DNA of 64,000 nucleotides from Nostoc sp. LPT (lineage in GTDB: Bacteria > Cyanobacteriota > Cyanobacteriia > Cyanobacteriales > Nostocaceae): contig NZ_JABXKF010000105.1 in assembly GCF_017115165.1 (NCBI RefSeq), positions 1 to 64,000 on the forward strand, in the 5' to 3' direction. Below, piece by piece: positions 44,015 through 52,704 of this stretch. The stretch's first letter is position 1. Each line of letters starts with the position of its first letter. The notes under the pieces are model-generated. The model was not told the origin of the DNA, ran no database searches, and was given only the letters and a program-made list of their open reading frames with translations. Position numbers and translations under genes: made by a program.

Positions 44015-45007
44015 TTATCTTCCCCATTGAAAGATTGCCGCGCCCCAGGTAAGACCGGCACCAAAGCCGGATGTAGCAACGATGTCATTGGGTTTAATTT
44101 TACCTTGTCGTACTGCTTCATCTAAAGCTAAGGGGATGGAAGCAGCTGAGGTATTGCCATAGTGGGCGAGATTACTAATAACTTTATCTTCTGGGATATT
44201 CAAGCGTTGGGCAACGGCATCGATAATCCGCTGATTGGCTTGATGCAATATCAGCCAATCTATCTGGTCAACGCTGATGTTAGCTTGAAACAAGGCTTTA
44301 TCAATTATTTCTGGCACTTTTTGCACAGCAAAGCGGTAGACTTCTTTGCCGTTCATCGTAATCGGTTGGTAAGTGCCTTTGGTGATATTTATATCAGTCA
44401 ATAGTTCTTGGGAATTACCTGCATAAGCAAGGTTGAGGTAATGGTTTTGAGTACCATCACTTTTAAGGGCAAATCCTAATAAGCGATCGCTTTTGGCAGC
44501 CTGTAATACCACTGCTCCGGCGCCATCACCAAACAACACACAAGTCCGCCGATCTTCCCAATCTACCCAGCGAGACAGGATATCTGCCCCGATCAAAAGT
44601 ACATTTTTGTAGATACCGGTTCTAATATATTGGGCTGCTGTAACCAAACCAAACACAAAGCCGGAGCAGGCAGCGGTCAAGTCAAAGGCTACTGCGTTGG
44701 TAGCTCCCAATTTAGCTTGGACTTGACAAGCACTACCAAATAAATCATCAGGGGTGGAAGTCGCCAGCAGAATCAGGTCTAGGTCTTCTGCTTTAATTCC
44801 CGAAGCGGCGATCGCCTGACTGCTGGCGGCAGTAGCGAGTACACTCAAGGACTCAGATGGCAGAGCTAATCGACGCTGACGAATTCCCGTTCTTGTAGCG
44901 ATCCACTCATCTGATGTTTCAACTAGTTCGCTCAATGTCTGGTTGTGTAAGGAAGTTGCTGGTACTGCCGAGCCACTTCCAATAATTGCTACGCCTAAGT
45001 TTTGCAC
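44015..45007 (-). CDS. fabH: Beta-ketoacyl-ACP synthase III
   Basis: Starts fatty acid elongation by condensing acetyl-CoA with malonyl-ACP. The triad is C114 (TAACSGFVFG), His in LILHQANQRI (about 256) and Asn in HYGNTSAAS (about 286). The N-terminal GSGSAVPATSLHN and the region WIATRTGIRQRR fit KAS III. Length 330. In the plsX-fabH-fabD group. Confidence 0.95.
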   Translation of the reverse strand: MQNLGVAIIGSGSAVPATSLHNQTLSELVETSDEWIATRTGIRQRRLALPSESLSVLATAASSQAIAASGIKAEDLDLILLATSTPDDLFGSACQVQAKLGATNAVAFDLTAACSGFVFGLVTAAQYIRTGIYKNVLLIGADILSRWVDWEDRRTCVLFGDGAGAVVLQAAKSDRLLGFALKSDGTQNHYLNLAYAGNSQELLTDINITKGTYQPITMNGKEVYRFAVQKVPEIIDKALFQANISVDQIDWLILHQANQRIIDAVAQRLNIPEDKVISNLAHYGNTSAASIPLALDEAVRQGKIKPNDIVATSGFGAGLTWGAAIFQWGR

Positions 45008-45021
45008 TCCTAATCTCCCAA

Positions 45022-45146
45022 GCTATCAGCTTTTTGTCCTTTGTCTTTTGTCCTTTGTCTTTTGTCCTTTGTCTTTTGTCAGTTGTCCTTTACAAATGAC
45101 CAATGACTAATAACTAATGACTAATGACCAATGACTAATGACCAAT
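45022..45146. repeat. STRR block between plsX and fabH
   Basis: Runs of (TTTGTCC)/(TTTGTCT) heptads at 45032-45090 followed by (CCAATGA)/(CTAATGA) heptads at 45095-45146 fill the whole gap between the two genes. These are the short tandemly repeated repetitive sequences known from heterocystous cyanobacteria. Confidence 0.8.
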
Positions 45147-45148
45147 GA

Positions 45149-46171
45149 CTAACCGCTCTCGCGCTCTAGGATATATTGGGACTGAATTCGTTGTATCACC
45201 TGGTTGTCAACAGCTTCTTTTGCCATGCGAATTGCATTAAAAATTGAAGGTGCTTGGGAGCTACCGTGACCGATAAAACATACTCCTGCCACGCCTAGCA
45301 GTAAAGCGCCACCATGTTCTGCGTGATCCATTCGCTGCTTAATCCGCTTCAAGTTGGGTTTTAAGAGTGCTGAACCGATTTGACCGTGTAATCCTTGGGG
45401 TAATTCTTCCCGCAGAATTTGTAAAATCACTTCTCCAACAGCTTCGGCAAATTTTAATAATACATTCCCTACAAAGCCATCGCAGACAATCACATCAAAG
45501 CGACCGGAAAGCACATCACGCCCTTCAGCATTGCCAATAAAATTAATTTGGGAATTTTCGCGTAGCAGTTGGTGGGCGCGGACGGCTGCATCATTGCCTT
45601 TAGAATCTTCTTCACCGATATTCAGCAAACCCACCTTCGGTTCAGTTGTACCCAAGACATACTGACTGTAAGCCGATCCCATAACGCCAAACTGCTCTAA
45701 AAACTTGGGGCGACAATCTACATTTGCGCCAACATCAAGTACCAGCACTGGCTTACCAGCAATAATTGTCGGAAAAACTGTCCCGATCGCTGGGCGATCG
45801 ATTCCTGGCAATCTTCCTAAACGGAGCAAAGCTGATGCCATAGCGGCTCCAGAGTGACCCGCAGAAAATACCGCATCTGCCTTTTGTTGCTTGACTAAAT
45901 CCATCGCCACATTGATAGAAGCCTTGCGTTTGCGTCTAACTGCATTTAAAGGCTCCTCATCCATAGCGATCGCTTCTTCAGCATTCACGATCTCTACCTG
46001 CCCTAAACTTGTTTTTGATGGCAAGGCAGCTTCTATTTGTTGGGCATCGCCAACCAAAAATATATCTACACCCAATTCTTCTCTTGCTCGCAATGCGCCA
46101 GCAACGATTTCACCGGGTGCATGATCCCCTCCCATTGCGTCAATTGCGATCCGTACACGAGTCGATCCCAT
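45149..46171 (-). CDS. plsX: Phosphate acyltransferase PlsX
   Basis: Converts acyl-ACP to acyl-phosphate, the first step to phosphatidic acid in bacteria. Family motifs: IAIDAMGGDHAPGEIVAGAL at the N-terminus, NAEEAIAMDEEPLNAVRRK, SAGHSGAAMASALLRLGRL, VDCRPKFLEQFGVMG and CDGFVGNVLLKFAEAVGE. Length 340, as expected. First gene of the lipid group, which couples phospholipid and fatty acid synthesis. Confidence 0.95.
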   Translation of the reverse strand: MGSTRVRIAIDAMGGDHAPGEIVAGALRAREELGVDIFLVGDAQQIEAALPSKTSLGQVEIVNAEEAIAMDEEPLNAVRRKRKASINVAMDLVKQQKADAVFSAGHSGAAMASALLRLGRLPGIDRPAIGTVFPTIIAGKPVLVLDVGANVDCRPKFLEQFGVMGSAYSQYVLGTTEPKVGLLNIGEEDSKGNDAAVRAHQLLRENSQINFIGNAEGRDVLSGRFDVIVCDGFVGNVLLKFAEAVGEVILQILREELPQGLHGQIGSALLKPNLKRIKQRMDHAEHGGALLLGVAGVCFIGHGSSQAPSIFNAIRMAKEAVDNQVIQRIQSQYILERESG

Positions 46172-46450
46172 TGCTCACAGCTTCTAGAAACCTTACAAAT
46201 TTTACCAGATGGCAATGCCCGAAAAAGCTTAATTTTCTGACCGCCAAATTAATTCTGTTACTATTGCAACAATTTTTGCTGGCAAGCTCAAGATAGCACG
46301 AATTGTTGAGTATTGGGCATTGGGCATTGGGCATGGAGAAGAGACAAGGTAGACCAAGAAGAGTGGAGAGATAAGGGAGAGACTGGTTCAATAATTCCCC
46401 TTGTCCTCCTTGTCTCTCCTGCTCCCCTGCTCCCCTGCCTCCCCTACTCC
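46172..46450. other. Spacer with heptad and pyrimidine-rich repeats
   Basis: Between pepA and plsX. TTGGGCATTGGGCATTGGGC at 46316-46335 is a heptad run; 46385-46460 is a CTCCCCTGCTCCCCTGCC-type repeat. Promoter of plsX should lie in 46172-46310. No gene. Confidence 0.5.
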
Positions 46451-47932
46451 CTATTCCCCACTTCCCAGCACCCAATCAACTAGCGTCCGAACGCCGTAGC
46501 CAGTTGCCCCTGCGCCGTTGTAGCCATTTTCTTTATCTGTCCACACTGGGCCAGCAATATCTATGTGCGCCCAAGGGGTTTGTTTGACGAATTCCTTGAG
46601 GAAAAGGGCAGCGGTGATTGCACCACCTGGACGCGGCCCTGTATTTTTCATGTCCGCAATACCAGACTTTAACCCTTCAAAATATTTTTCTTCCATTGGC
46701 ATCCGCCAAATCTTTTCCCCTGAAGTTTGGGCAGCTTTTTCAAGCTGGGAGGCTACAGCATCATCAGGAGTGTACAAACCAGCAATATCGTCACCCAAGG
46801 CAATGACGTTGGCACCAGTCAGTGTGGCTAAATCAACGATCGCATCTAAGCCCAATTTGTCGGCATACACCAAGGCATCTGCTAAGGTCAAACGTCCTTC
46901 AGCGTCGGTGTTGTTTACTTCAATTGTTTTGCCATTTGACGCTGTGAGAATGTCTCCAGGGTGCATGGCGTGACCGCTAATCATGTTTTCAGCCGCCGCC
47001 GAAATAAAGTGAACTTCAACATCTGGCTTAATTTGAGCAACTGCTTTTGCTGCCCCCAAGGTAGCAGCTGCACCCCCCATATCCATCTTCATGGTTTCGA
47101 TGCCGCTACCAGCACCTTTAATGTTGAGTCCGCCGGAGTCGAAGGTTACACCTTTGCCAATAATTGCTAATTTCTTTTTGGGTGTACCTTCTGGCTTATA
47201 AGTTAGATGAATGAATTTCGGTGGCAAATCGGAAGCTTGGGCTACTCCTAAAAATGCACCCATGCCCAACTTTTCACAGTCTTCTCGTTCCAGAATTTCC
47301 AGTTGTAAACCATAATCTTTAGCGAGCGCTTGAGCAGTTTCCGCTAAAGTAATTGGTGTGACTGCGTTGGCTGGCGCTGCTACTAATTGCCGTGCTAAAT
47401 TTACCCCGGAAACAATTTGATTGGCGCGGGTAATGGCAGCTTCTTGTCCACCGAAACCTAGTAAATCTACGGTTTCTATTTGTGAACCTTTATCTTCTGG
47501 TTCGGATTTAAAACGAATATCTTGATAAAGTGCTAATTCCACTCCTTCTGCGATCGCTTGAGCACTCGCGGCTGGATCGTTGTTCCACAATGGAAAGCTA
47601 AATCCGAGAATTTTGCTTTTTTGCTTTTTTCCTACCCTGGCTACAGCCGCAGCAGCACGACGCAGAGTATCTAGTTTTAGTGCTTCTGGTTTGCCTAAAC
47701 CTACTAAAATCAATTTCCGCACTGGGCTACCAGCATTTACACGGGTGAAAATAGTGCTATTGGCTTTACCTTTAAATTCTTCTTCAGTAATCAGTTCTTT
47801 TAAGACCCCAGAAAACTTTTGATCTAAAGTAGCTAGTTCTCCGGTTAACTCTACTGCATCTTCAAATAATCCAATTGCCAAACTATCGCCTGCCCACTCT
47901 AGCAAAGGCTTATCACTAGGTTGAATTGTCAT
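46451..47932 (-). CDS. pepA: Leucyl aminopeptidase (M17)
   Basis: Bimetal aminopeptidase that frees N-terminal residues. Visible: GKGVTFDSGGLNIKG with metal ligand Asp, MKMDMGGAA, the signature NTDAEGRLTLADAL (D and E ligands) and the C-terminal WAHIDIAGPVWT. The N-terminal half is the usual macro-like domain. Length 493. The 42-bp hairpin array lies directly upstream of its start. Confidence 0.95.
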   Translation of the reverse strand: MTIQPSDKPLLEWAGDSLAIGLFEDAVELTGELATLDQKFSGVLKELITEEEFKGKANSTIFTRVNAGSPVRKLILVGLGKPEALKLDTLRRAAAAVARVGKKQKSKILGFSFPLWNNDPAASAQAIAEGVELALYQDIRFKSEPEDKGSQIETVDLLGFGGQEAAITRANQIVSGVNLARQLVAAPANAVTPITLAETAQALAKDYGLQLEILEREDCEKLGMGAFLGVAQASDLPPKFIHLTYKPEGTPKKKLAIIGKGVTFDSGGLNIKGAGSGIETMKMDMGGAAATLGAAKAVAQIKPDVEVHFISAAAENMISGHAMHPGDILTASNGKTIEVNNTDAEGRLTLADALVYADKLGLDAIVDLATLTGANVIALGDDIAGLYTPDDAVASQLEKAAQTSGEKIWRMPMEEKYFEGLKSGIADMKNTGPRPGGAITAALFLKEFVKQTPWAHIDIAGPVWTDKENGYNGAGATGYGVRTLVDWVLGSGE

Positions 47933-48088
47933 TTTGGGATTTTGTGTAAATATTCCTTCTTGTACCAGTATTGCTCAAAATTCTGGTTTCATGGTGAGGG
48001 GAGTGGGGATTGGGCATGGGGAATTGGGCATTGAGCATTGGGGAGAAAGGGTTAGTAAGTATAAGTCTAACGAATTAATATAAATAGC
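47933..48088. other. pepA upstream region with heptad repeats
   Basis: 48000-48050 carries GGGCATN/ATTGGGC heptads (GATTGGGCATGGGGAATTGG). The pepA promoter must lie here or within the tandem array that follows. Confidence 0.4.
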
Positions 48089-48508
48089 ACTCATTAAGAG
48101 TCTTTGAGCCTGATTAATCCACCTCAGAACTCCATTAATGAGTCTTTGATACTCATTAATCCACCTCAGAACTCCATTAATGAGTCTTTGATACTCATTA
48201 ATCCACCTCAGAACTCCATTAATGAGTCTTTGATACTCATTAATCCACCTCAGAACTCCATTAATGAGTCTTTGATACTCATTAATCCACCTCAGAACTC
48301 CATTAATGAGTCTTTGATACTCATTAATCCACCTCAGAACTCCATTAATGAGTCTTTGATACTCATTAATCCACCTCAGAACTCCATTACTGAGTCTTTG
48401 ATACTCATTAATCCACCTCATAACTCCATTAACGAGTCTTTGATACTCGTTAATCCACCTCAGAACTCCATTAATGAGTCTTTGATACTCGTTAATGAAG
48501 CTATGAAC
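48089..48508. repeat. Ten-unit 42-bp tandem repeat, each unit a hairpin
   Basis: The word TGAGTCTTTGATACTCATTA recurs exactly every 42 bp from 48139 to 48475 (nine units); a degenerate tenth unit at 48097 opens the array. Each unit contains ATTAATGAGT-CTTTGAT-ACTCATTAAT, a 10-bp stem with 7-nt loop, joined by the linker CCACCTCAGAACTCC. In the unit at 48433 both arms changed together (AACGAG / CTCGTT), keeping the pairing. Other units have single changes (ATTACTGAG at 48387; CTCGTT at 48487). The unit length is a multiple of three, so both strands are open, but I treat these ORFs as by-products. Confidence 0.92.
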
Positions 48509-48543
48509 TCTACTCTTTTACCTCCTGCCCCATGCCCCATGCT

Positions 48544-49710
48544 CTATGCCCCAATTTTATTTGTGTCAATGTCAAATTTGCTGGCGATCGCTTCGATTAT
48601 TTTTTGCTCAGGTGCTGTAATCTGATTATCAAGCTGGGCAATTTTGTAACATTGAGCTAACAAAGGTATGGCAAAGTCACGATTCAGTTGATTGAGCAAT
48701 ACATTTAAAGGCTTGGGCGATTTGATATTTTGGGCAATGGCATCCAACGAAGTCGGACTGAGGTTTAGAGCTTTTAATTCTGGTAAAATTTCTTGCCAAG
48801 TCTTTTCTGGATGACTAGCTAGGATCATGTGAACTAAGATTTGATCCATGAGAGCTTGTTGAGCGATCGCACTTTCTAGATACTTTTCACTTTCGGCTTT
48901 TAATGTTGCTAATGTCTGTGGCGATGCCAGGGAAGTAGATTCATCCAGCTTGGTTTCGTAAAATCGACAAGCAGCGTACCCCAATGAATAGATCATCGTT
49001 GCATTTGAACTAGCTCCAATTACTGCACCCGCTAAGGGCACATTTCGCAGCAAGCCTAACCCCGCAGCTTTTAACAAACGCCCTCCACCCAAAGCCAAGC
49101 CAAAAATTGCTAAAATTTCACCTTTACGGGCAGGATCTTTTAAATCTAACCCGTAGACAGATGCAATTTGATAAAGCATTTCTGACTGCAATTTTGTTGT
49201 GGCTGTTAAATCAATTGCCAACAATGCCACTGCGATTCCTGGCAAAAAACTAGTGGCTAGTCCAACTGTGGCTGCTTGAGTGGCTTTTTCCACCATGATT
49301 CGGTGAGCAATCTGGCTGGGTGATTCATTTGGATACTGTTTCTTAAGCTTGTTTACCGCTGCTTCTGCTTTTTCCAAATCAACAAGGTTAGTATCACTAA
49401 TCAGCCAATTGAGATTTAATACTCCAGATAGTTTTCTAATCAGCCAATTTTCGCTGAGGTGATTCACAACCTGACCGCTGGTTTGAGTTGTTTGCTCAAT
49501 TAATTTGTGTGTTTCTTTTGCCCTTGCTTCTCCCACCCCTATTGCTGTGTCTAAAATTGCTTTGCCAGTCTGAGCAACAGTTTTAATCAAAGACTCTAAT
49601 ACAGACGGTTCATTTTCTACTGATGATTGAGCCTCGATTTTTACTTCTGAAGTTTCTCTGGGTGAATTAACTAATTTATTCACTTCTATTTCTTGGGGTT
49701 TGTCTGCCAT
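48544..49710 (-). CDS. DUF697-like membrane protein with TerB-like C-terminus
   Basis: A 388-residue protein. Residues 1-120 are hydrophilic and helical. About 120-260 resembles the DUF697/YcjF-type membrane domain (YPNESPSQIAHRIMVEKATQ, GLATSFLPGIAVALLAIDLT, LAIFGLALGGGRLLKAAGLG, NVPLAGAVIGASSNATM). The C-terminal 120 residues (FAIPLLAQCYKIAQLDNQIT, PEQKIIEAIASKFDID) resemble a TerB/calcium-sensor-like helical domain. The function is not known; the combination suggests a membrane-stress or lipid-associated role. Confidence 0.6.
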   Translation of the reverse strand: MADKPQEIEVNKLVNSPRETSEVKIEAQSSVENEPSVLESLIKTVAQTGKAILDTAIGVGEARAKETHKLIEQTTQTSGQVVNHLSENWLIRKLSGVLNLNWLISDTNLVDLEKAEAAVNKLKKQYPNESPSQIAHRIMVEKATQAATVGLATSFLPGIAVALLAIDLTATTKLQSEMLYQIASVYGLDLKDPARKGEILAIFGLALGGGRLLKAAGLGLLRNVPLAGAVIGASSNATMIYSLGYAACRFYETKLDESTSLASPQTLATLKAESEKYLESAIAQQALMDQILVHMILASHPEKTWQEILPELKALNLSPTSLDAIAQNIKSPKPLNVLLNQLNRDFAIPLLAQCYKIAQLDNQITAPEQKIIEAIASKFDIDTNKIGA

Positions 49711-49862
49711 TGCTTGACACCATCTTGTAAAGCCTCTCTATTTTGGTTGTAGCGAAGTTTGAGGGGCTTTGACATCTCTCGATAAGTACAATTCTTCAGA
49801 GTAAATAGGAATTATTCTAAGCCTTAATTATAGACATAAGATGGATGACAGAGGTTATAATT

Positions 49863-50210
49863 TTACAACTGATAACCTAATGTCAACAACACTTTACCTT
49901 CCAAAATAGTGAGTATTTCTGGAGTCATAACACCCACTTTTATTTGCAATCTTGTTTTATCAATTACCCGCAATTGGTGGCAAAGAGCAACTGAATCCCG
50001 TTCTAATCCACCTTCACTACTTTGAATTAATAAACAGGTTGGCAAAGACGCACGACGCAAATTTGTTGTTAAAGGAATGGTGATGATAGTGGTGGAGAAT
50101 TCGGCGACGATATTATCTTGAAAGAGAATAACTGGTCTTATGCCTCCTTGTTCAGAACCCTTGGTAGGGTCTAAATTGGCTAGCCATACTTCACCTCGTT
50201 GAACCCTCAT
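49863..50210 (-). CDS. MazF/PemK-type endoribonuclease toxin
   Basis: A 115-residue toxin with the MazF fold: VQRGEVWLANLDPTKGSEQG at the N-terminus (conserved RGEVW and the loop before the first strand), RPVILFQDN, and the strand STTIITIPLTTN with the catalytic T. Overlaps the antitoxin gene by 4 bp (ATGA), a common TA arrangement. Confidence 0.88.
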   Translation of the reverse strand: MRVQRGEVWLANLDPTKGSEQGGIRPVILFQDNIVAEFSTTIITIPLTTNLRRASLPTCLLIQSSEGGLERDSVALCHQLRVIDKTRLQIKVGVMTPEILTILEGKVLLTLGYQL

Positions 50211-50443
50211 TTCAAATCTTCTTGTATAAGTAGTTCTGCATATTCATCTAATCCTGCCTCAGCTAGTTGACGATCTTCCTGTGCAAATTCACTGTAAAGA
50301 GCAGCCATTTGATTTTTATCTATTTGCCAGCTAATATTTCTGCTGCGGAATTTGAGGAAGGCAATAAAATCACTAACTTGTTTGAGTTGTTCTTCATTCA
50401 ATTTGTCTAATTCTAGGCTGAGGAATTCTTTGAGAGCAACCAT
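50207..50443 (-). CDS. Antitoxin of the MazF-type module
   Basis: A 78-residue acidic protein in front of the toxin gene. It consists of helices (LSLELDKLNEEQLKQVSDFI, AFLKFRSRN) and an acidic C-terminal tail (EDRQLAEAGLDEYAELLIQEDLK in part) that should neutralise MazF. The N-terminal part resembles the DUF2281-like antitoxins of cyanobacteria rather than AbrB-type MazE. Translationally coupled to the toxin. Confidence 0.75.
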   Translation of the reverse strand: MVALKEFLSLELDKLNEEQLKQVSDFIAFLKFRSRNISWQIDKNQMAALYSEFAQEDRQLAEAGLDEYAELLIQEDLK

Positions 50444-50520
50444 TTAAGAGTCTCCAAAAATATGTAGTTAAGTTTTTTCAGGACGCAAATATTATTTGAA
50501 GGTGACGAGATATTAGCTGT

Positions 50521-50560
50521 CCTTGACTTTACCTTCTTTGGTAAGAAGGTAAAGTCAAGG
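50521..50560. terminator. Perfect 18-bp stem, 4-nt loop hairpin
   Basis: CCTTGACTTTACCTTCTT (50521-50538) pairs exactly with AAGAAGGTAAAGTCAAGG (50543-50560) around TGGT. It stands 36 bp after the hydrolase stop and 78 bp before the antitoxin start, on the same strand. It probably isolates the two operons, though no T run follows on the minus strand. Confidence 0.6.
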
Positions 50561-50595
50561 TTGTAAACTCTCTGAATTTATGTATGGCACACTTT

Positions 50596-51414
50596 TTACT
50601 TTTTAAGTCTACCTTTATCAGCTTTACTTTCTAAAAAGTCGTTATCCTTAAGAATTTCATAGAGATTAGTATCTTGCTCTAGCAAGCAAGCGTGTCCACA
50701 ATTGGGCAACACTACAATCTTGTTATTTGGTAGGATATTCGCTATCCGGTTGACTTCACTTACAGAAGGCAAAAGGCGATCGCTAGCACCAGCAATCAAC
50801 AAAACTGGTTGAGTTAAACGCCTTAACTGTTCCTCATCAACATGAAACTCTCGCAGTAAAGACAACCGCCAAAGAACGGTTTCTACTGGGACAGAACGCA
50901 TAGTTTTCAGCAAATCGTGGCGATCGCTCTGAGAAATGCGTGACAAAGATGCTAAAAATGGCAATAACCCCAGTGCGCCAACATCATACAATCCTGATGG
51001 AATTAAGTAAGTTAGCTGGGATGCCCAACTTAACCAAGGGCGAAGCTGAAAGGCTGAAGCTGGGTTAATTAGGATAATTCGCTTAAATAAATCGGGTGCT
51101 TGGATTGCCACTTTCATTGCCAAGCAACCACCAAAGGACTCACCACACAAGTAAACTGGCCTGTGAGAGCTTTTTTCTAATTCGGCGTCGATCAAGTCCA
51201 GTACACTCTTGGTGAGTACATCCCAAGTGTTCAGGTCTTTCCGGGGGAGCGCCAAACAACGGACATCAAAGCCAGCTTCTAATCCTGCGGTTTGCGATCG
51301 CAATAGTTGACCAGTTCCATCCATTCCTGGCAAATATACCAGCAACGGATACTCTGGCTGTACTCGTTTGGGAGTCAGAAAACAAGGGTTTAGCTCAACT
51401 TCTGTGATAGTCAT
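50596..51414 (-). CDS. Alpha/beta hydrolase, phytyl-ester-synthase-like
   Basis: A 272-residue hydrolase with opening LLVYLPGMDGTGQLL, nucleophile S93 in CGESFGG, D212 in GASDRLLPS and H241 in NCGHACLLEQ. The opening, the LYLxGES elbow and the order closely resemble the N-terminal half of plant PES1/PES2 and of the fused cyanobacterial Slr2103-type acyltransferases. An acyltransferase gene lies just upstream, as if the fusion were split. Probable role: transfer or release of acyl groups on phytol, plastoquinone or diacylglycerol. Confidence 0.75.
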   Translation of the reverse strand: MTITEVELNPCFLTPKRVQPEYPLLVYLPGMDGTGQLLRSQTAGLEAGFDVRCLALPRKDLNTWDVLTKSVLDLIDAELEKSSHRPVYLCGESFGGCLAMKVAIQAPDLFKRIILINPASAFQLRPWLSWASQLTYLIPSGLYDVGALGLLPFLASLSRISQSDRHDLLKTMRSVPVETVLWRLSLLREFHVDEEQLRRLTQPVLLIAGASDRLLPSVSEVNRIANILPNNKIVVLPNCGHACLLEQDTNLYEILKDNDFLESKADKGRLKK

Positions 51415-51475
51415 TGGTCATTTGTCATTGGTCATTTGTCATTTGTCATTGGTCATTGGTCATTAGTCAATGGTA
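51415..51475. repeat. STRR block between acyltransferase and hydrolase genes
   Basis: GTCATTG/GTCATTT heptads (TCATTGGTCATTTGTCATTG and so on) immediately upstream of the hydrolase ATG. Same words as at 43778 and 45095. No gene in the 185-bp gap. Confidence 0.7.
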
Positions 51476-51599
51476 TAAAACTTTTGGACTGCTGATTGTT
51501 GCATTTACGAGCTTCGGTATTTTTGACCAAAAACAAAAAAGTTTCGGAACAAGCTACTGAAAGTCGTGGAGACAATCCAAAATCCCAAATCTAATGGCT

Positions 51600-52325
51600 C
51601 TAATAGCAACCTTGACGCAGTAAATTGCTAATTTCGCCGTGACAGTGTTCTGTCAGTTCAGCTACAACAGTTCTGGCTTGTTTGCCATGATATTTTTTAT
51701 GATGTTGGGGCGTAATCCAATAAGGACGACCGATTAACACCGCAACTCGACGATAAATTACCAAAGGATGCCAACCACCTTGATTAAATAAAGGTTCTGA
51801 AGGGTCGAATACACTCAAAAGTCTTAATGGGAAGCCATTAGTGTTTACTTCTTCTAAGGATGCGATCGCGATCGGCAAAATAGCTAAATCTTGCACATTC
51901 GCTCGCAATGCCAAATGGGCAAATCCCCGCTGGAACTCACCCAGTTGGTTTGGCTGAGTAAATTTCACCATTGGTGCAGTCCCTTCTGGAAATACTCCCA
52001 CCATCTGCTTGGACTGCAATAGCACCTGTGACTGCGAAAAAAAGCTTTGCTGGCGGTTTTGAGTATCTTCCAAAGGAAAACACCCCAATTGACCGGTGAC
52101 AATCTCTCGCATGACTGGAACTTGTCCCATGTAGTGATGGCAAGCAAAGCGAATCGGACTCGATAACGCCGCCATTAAAATCAGTGCATCCATAAAGCTG
52201 CGGTGATTGCTGACTACCAAAACGCTCGCATCCTGGGGAATACGGTCTTCGTAATAGCGGAACATTTTCGTTGAGAATGCCGCCACCAAAGCGCGAGAAA
52301 TCTCTAGGGGGCTATTTCCACTCAT
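51600..52325 (-). CDS. Lysophospholipid/DAG-type acyltransferase
   Basis: A 241-residue LPLAT-type protein. NHRSFMD (H41, D46) is the catalytic NHX4D box, GCFPLEDTQ holds the second motif, and VFPEGTAP (E114) the third. No membrane span is obvious at the N-terminus. It is followed on the same strand by the PES-like hydrolase, so the pair would reconstitute the hydrolase-acyltransferase architecture of phytyl ester synthases. Confidence 0.8.
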   Translation of the reverse strand: MSGNSPLEISRALVAAFSTKMFRYYEDRIPQDASVLVVSNHRSFMDALILMAALSSPIRFACHHYMGQVPVMREIVTGQLGCFPLEDTQNRQQSFFSQSQVLLQSKQMVGVFPEGTAPMVKFTQPNQLGEFQRGFAHLALRANVQDLAILPIAIASLEEVNTNGFPLRLLSVFDPSEPLFNQGGWHPLVIYRRVAVLIGRPYWITPQHHKKYHGKQARTVVAELTEHCHGEISNLLRQGCY

Positions 52326-52704
52326 ACCTAATCAATATATTTTCCGGTAAATATGGCAATTTGTCTTAATCTAATTTTTACATTTCTTTACTAATGACAT
52401 GACCGTCTTAAGATAGAAATATCTAATCTACAAAATTAACTAGATTTTCCGGGTTTTCAATTATGTATTTTTGAACACAAGAATATCTAATAGAAACTAT
52501 TCAAAAAAATTATGATTAGTTAATTTCCATTTTTTAGGTAAAAATGAATTTAATTGATGCATATTACCAAACAATTCTGGACTTGATAAATTTGCTAGTA
52601 TGAAGATGTTTTTGGAAAAAATAGTAATAATATTGTATAATTACGTGGTTTTGTCCCTCAAAGCTAAGATGTAGAACGTTTTAATAAGTTAATTTTGATT
52701 TTGC
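52326..52704. other. Divergent spacer before metG
   Basis: 379 bp, strongly AT-rich, between the acyltransferase (minus) and metG (plus). Must contain both promoters. TATAAT occurs at 52634-52639 upstream of metG. No gene and no T-box-like structure recognised. Confidence 0.45.

Noticed and set aside
48089..48508. Tandem array considered as CRISPR
   Set aside because: Units follow each other without variable spacers; the linker is constant. No cas genes are present.
47975..48625. Long ORFs on both strands coding INPPQNSINESLIL- or RWINEYQRLINGVL-type repeats
   Set aside because: They exist only because the repeat unit is 42 bp (divisible by three) and contains no stop; the plus-strand one runs into the neighbouring gene and neither has a ribosome-binding site or a family.
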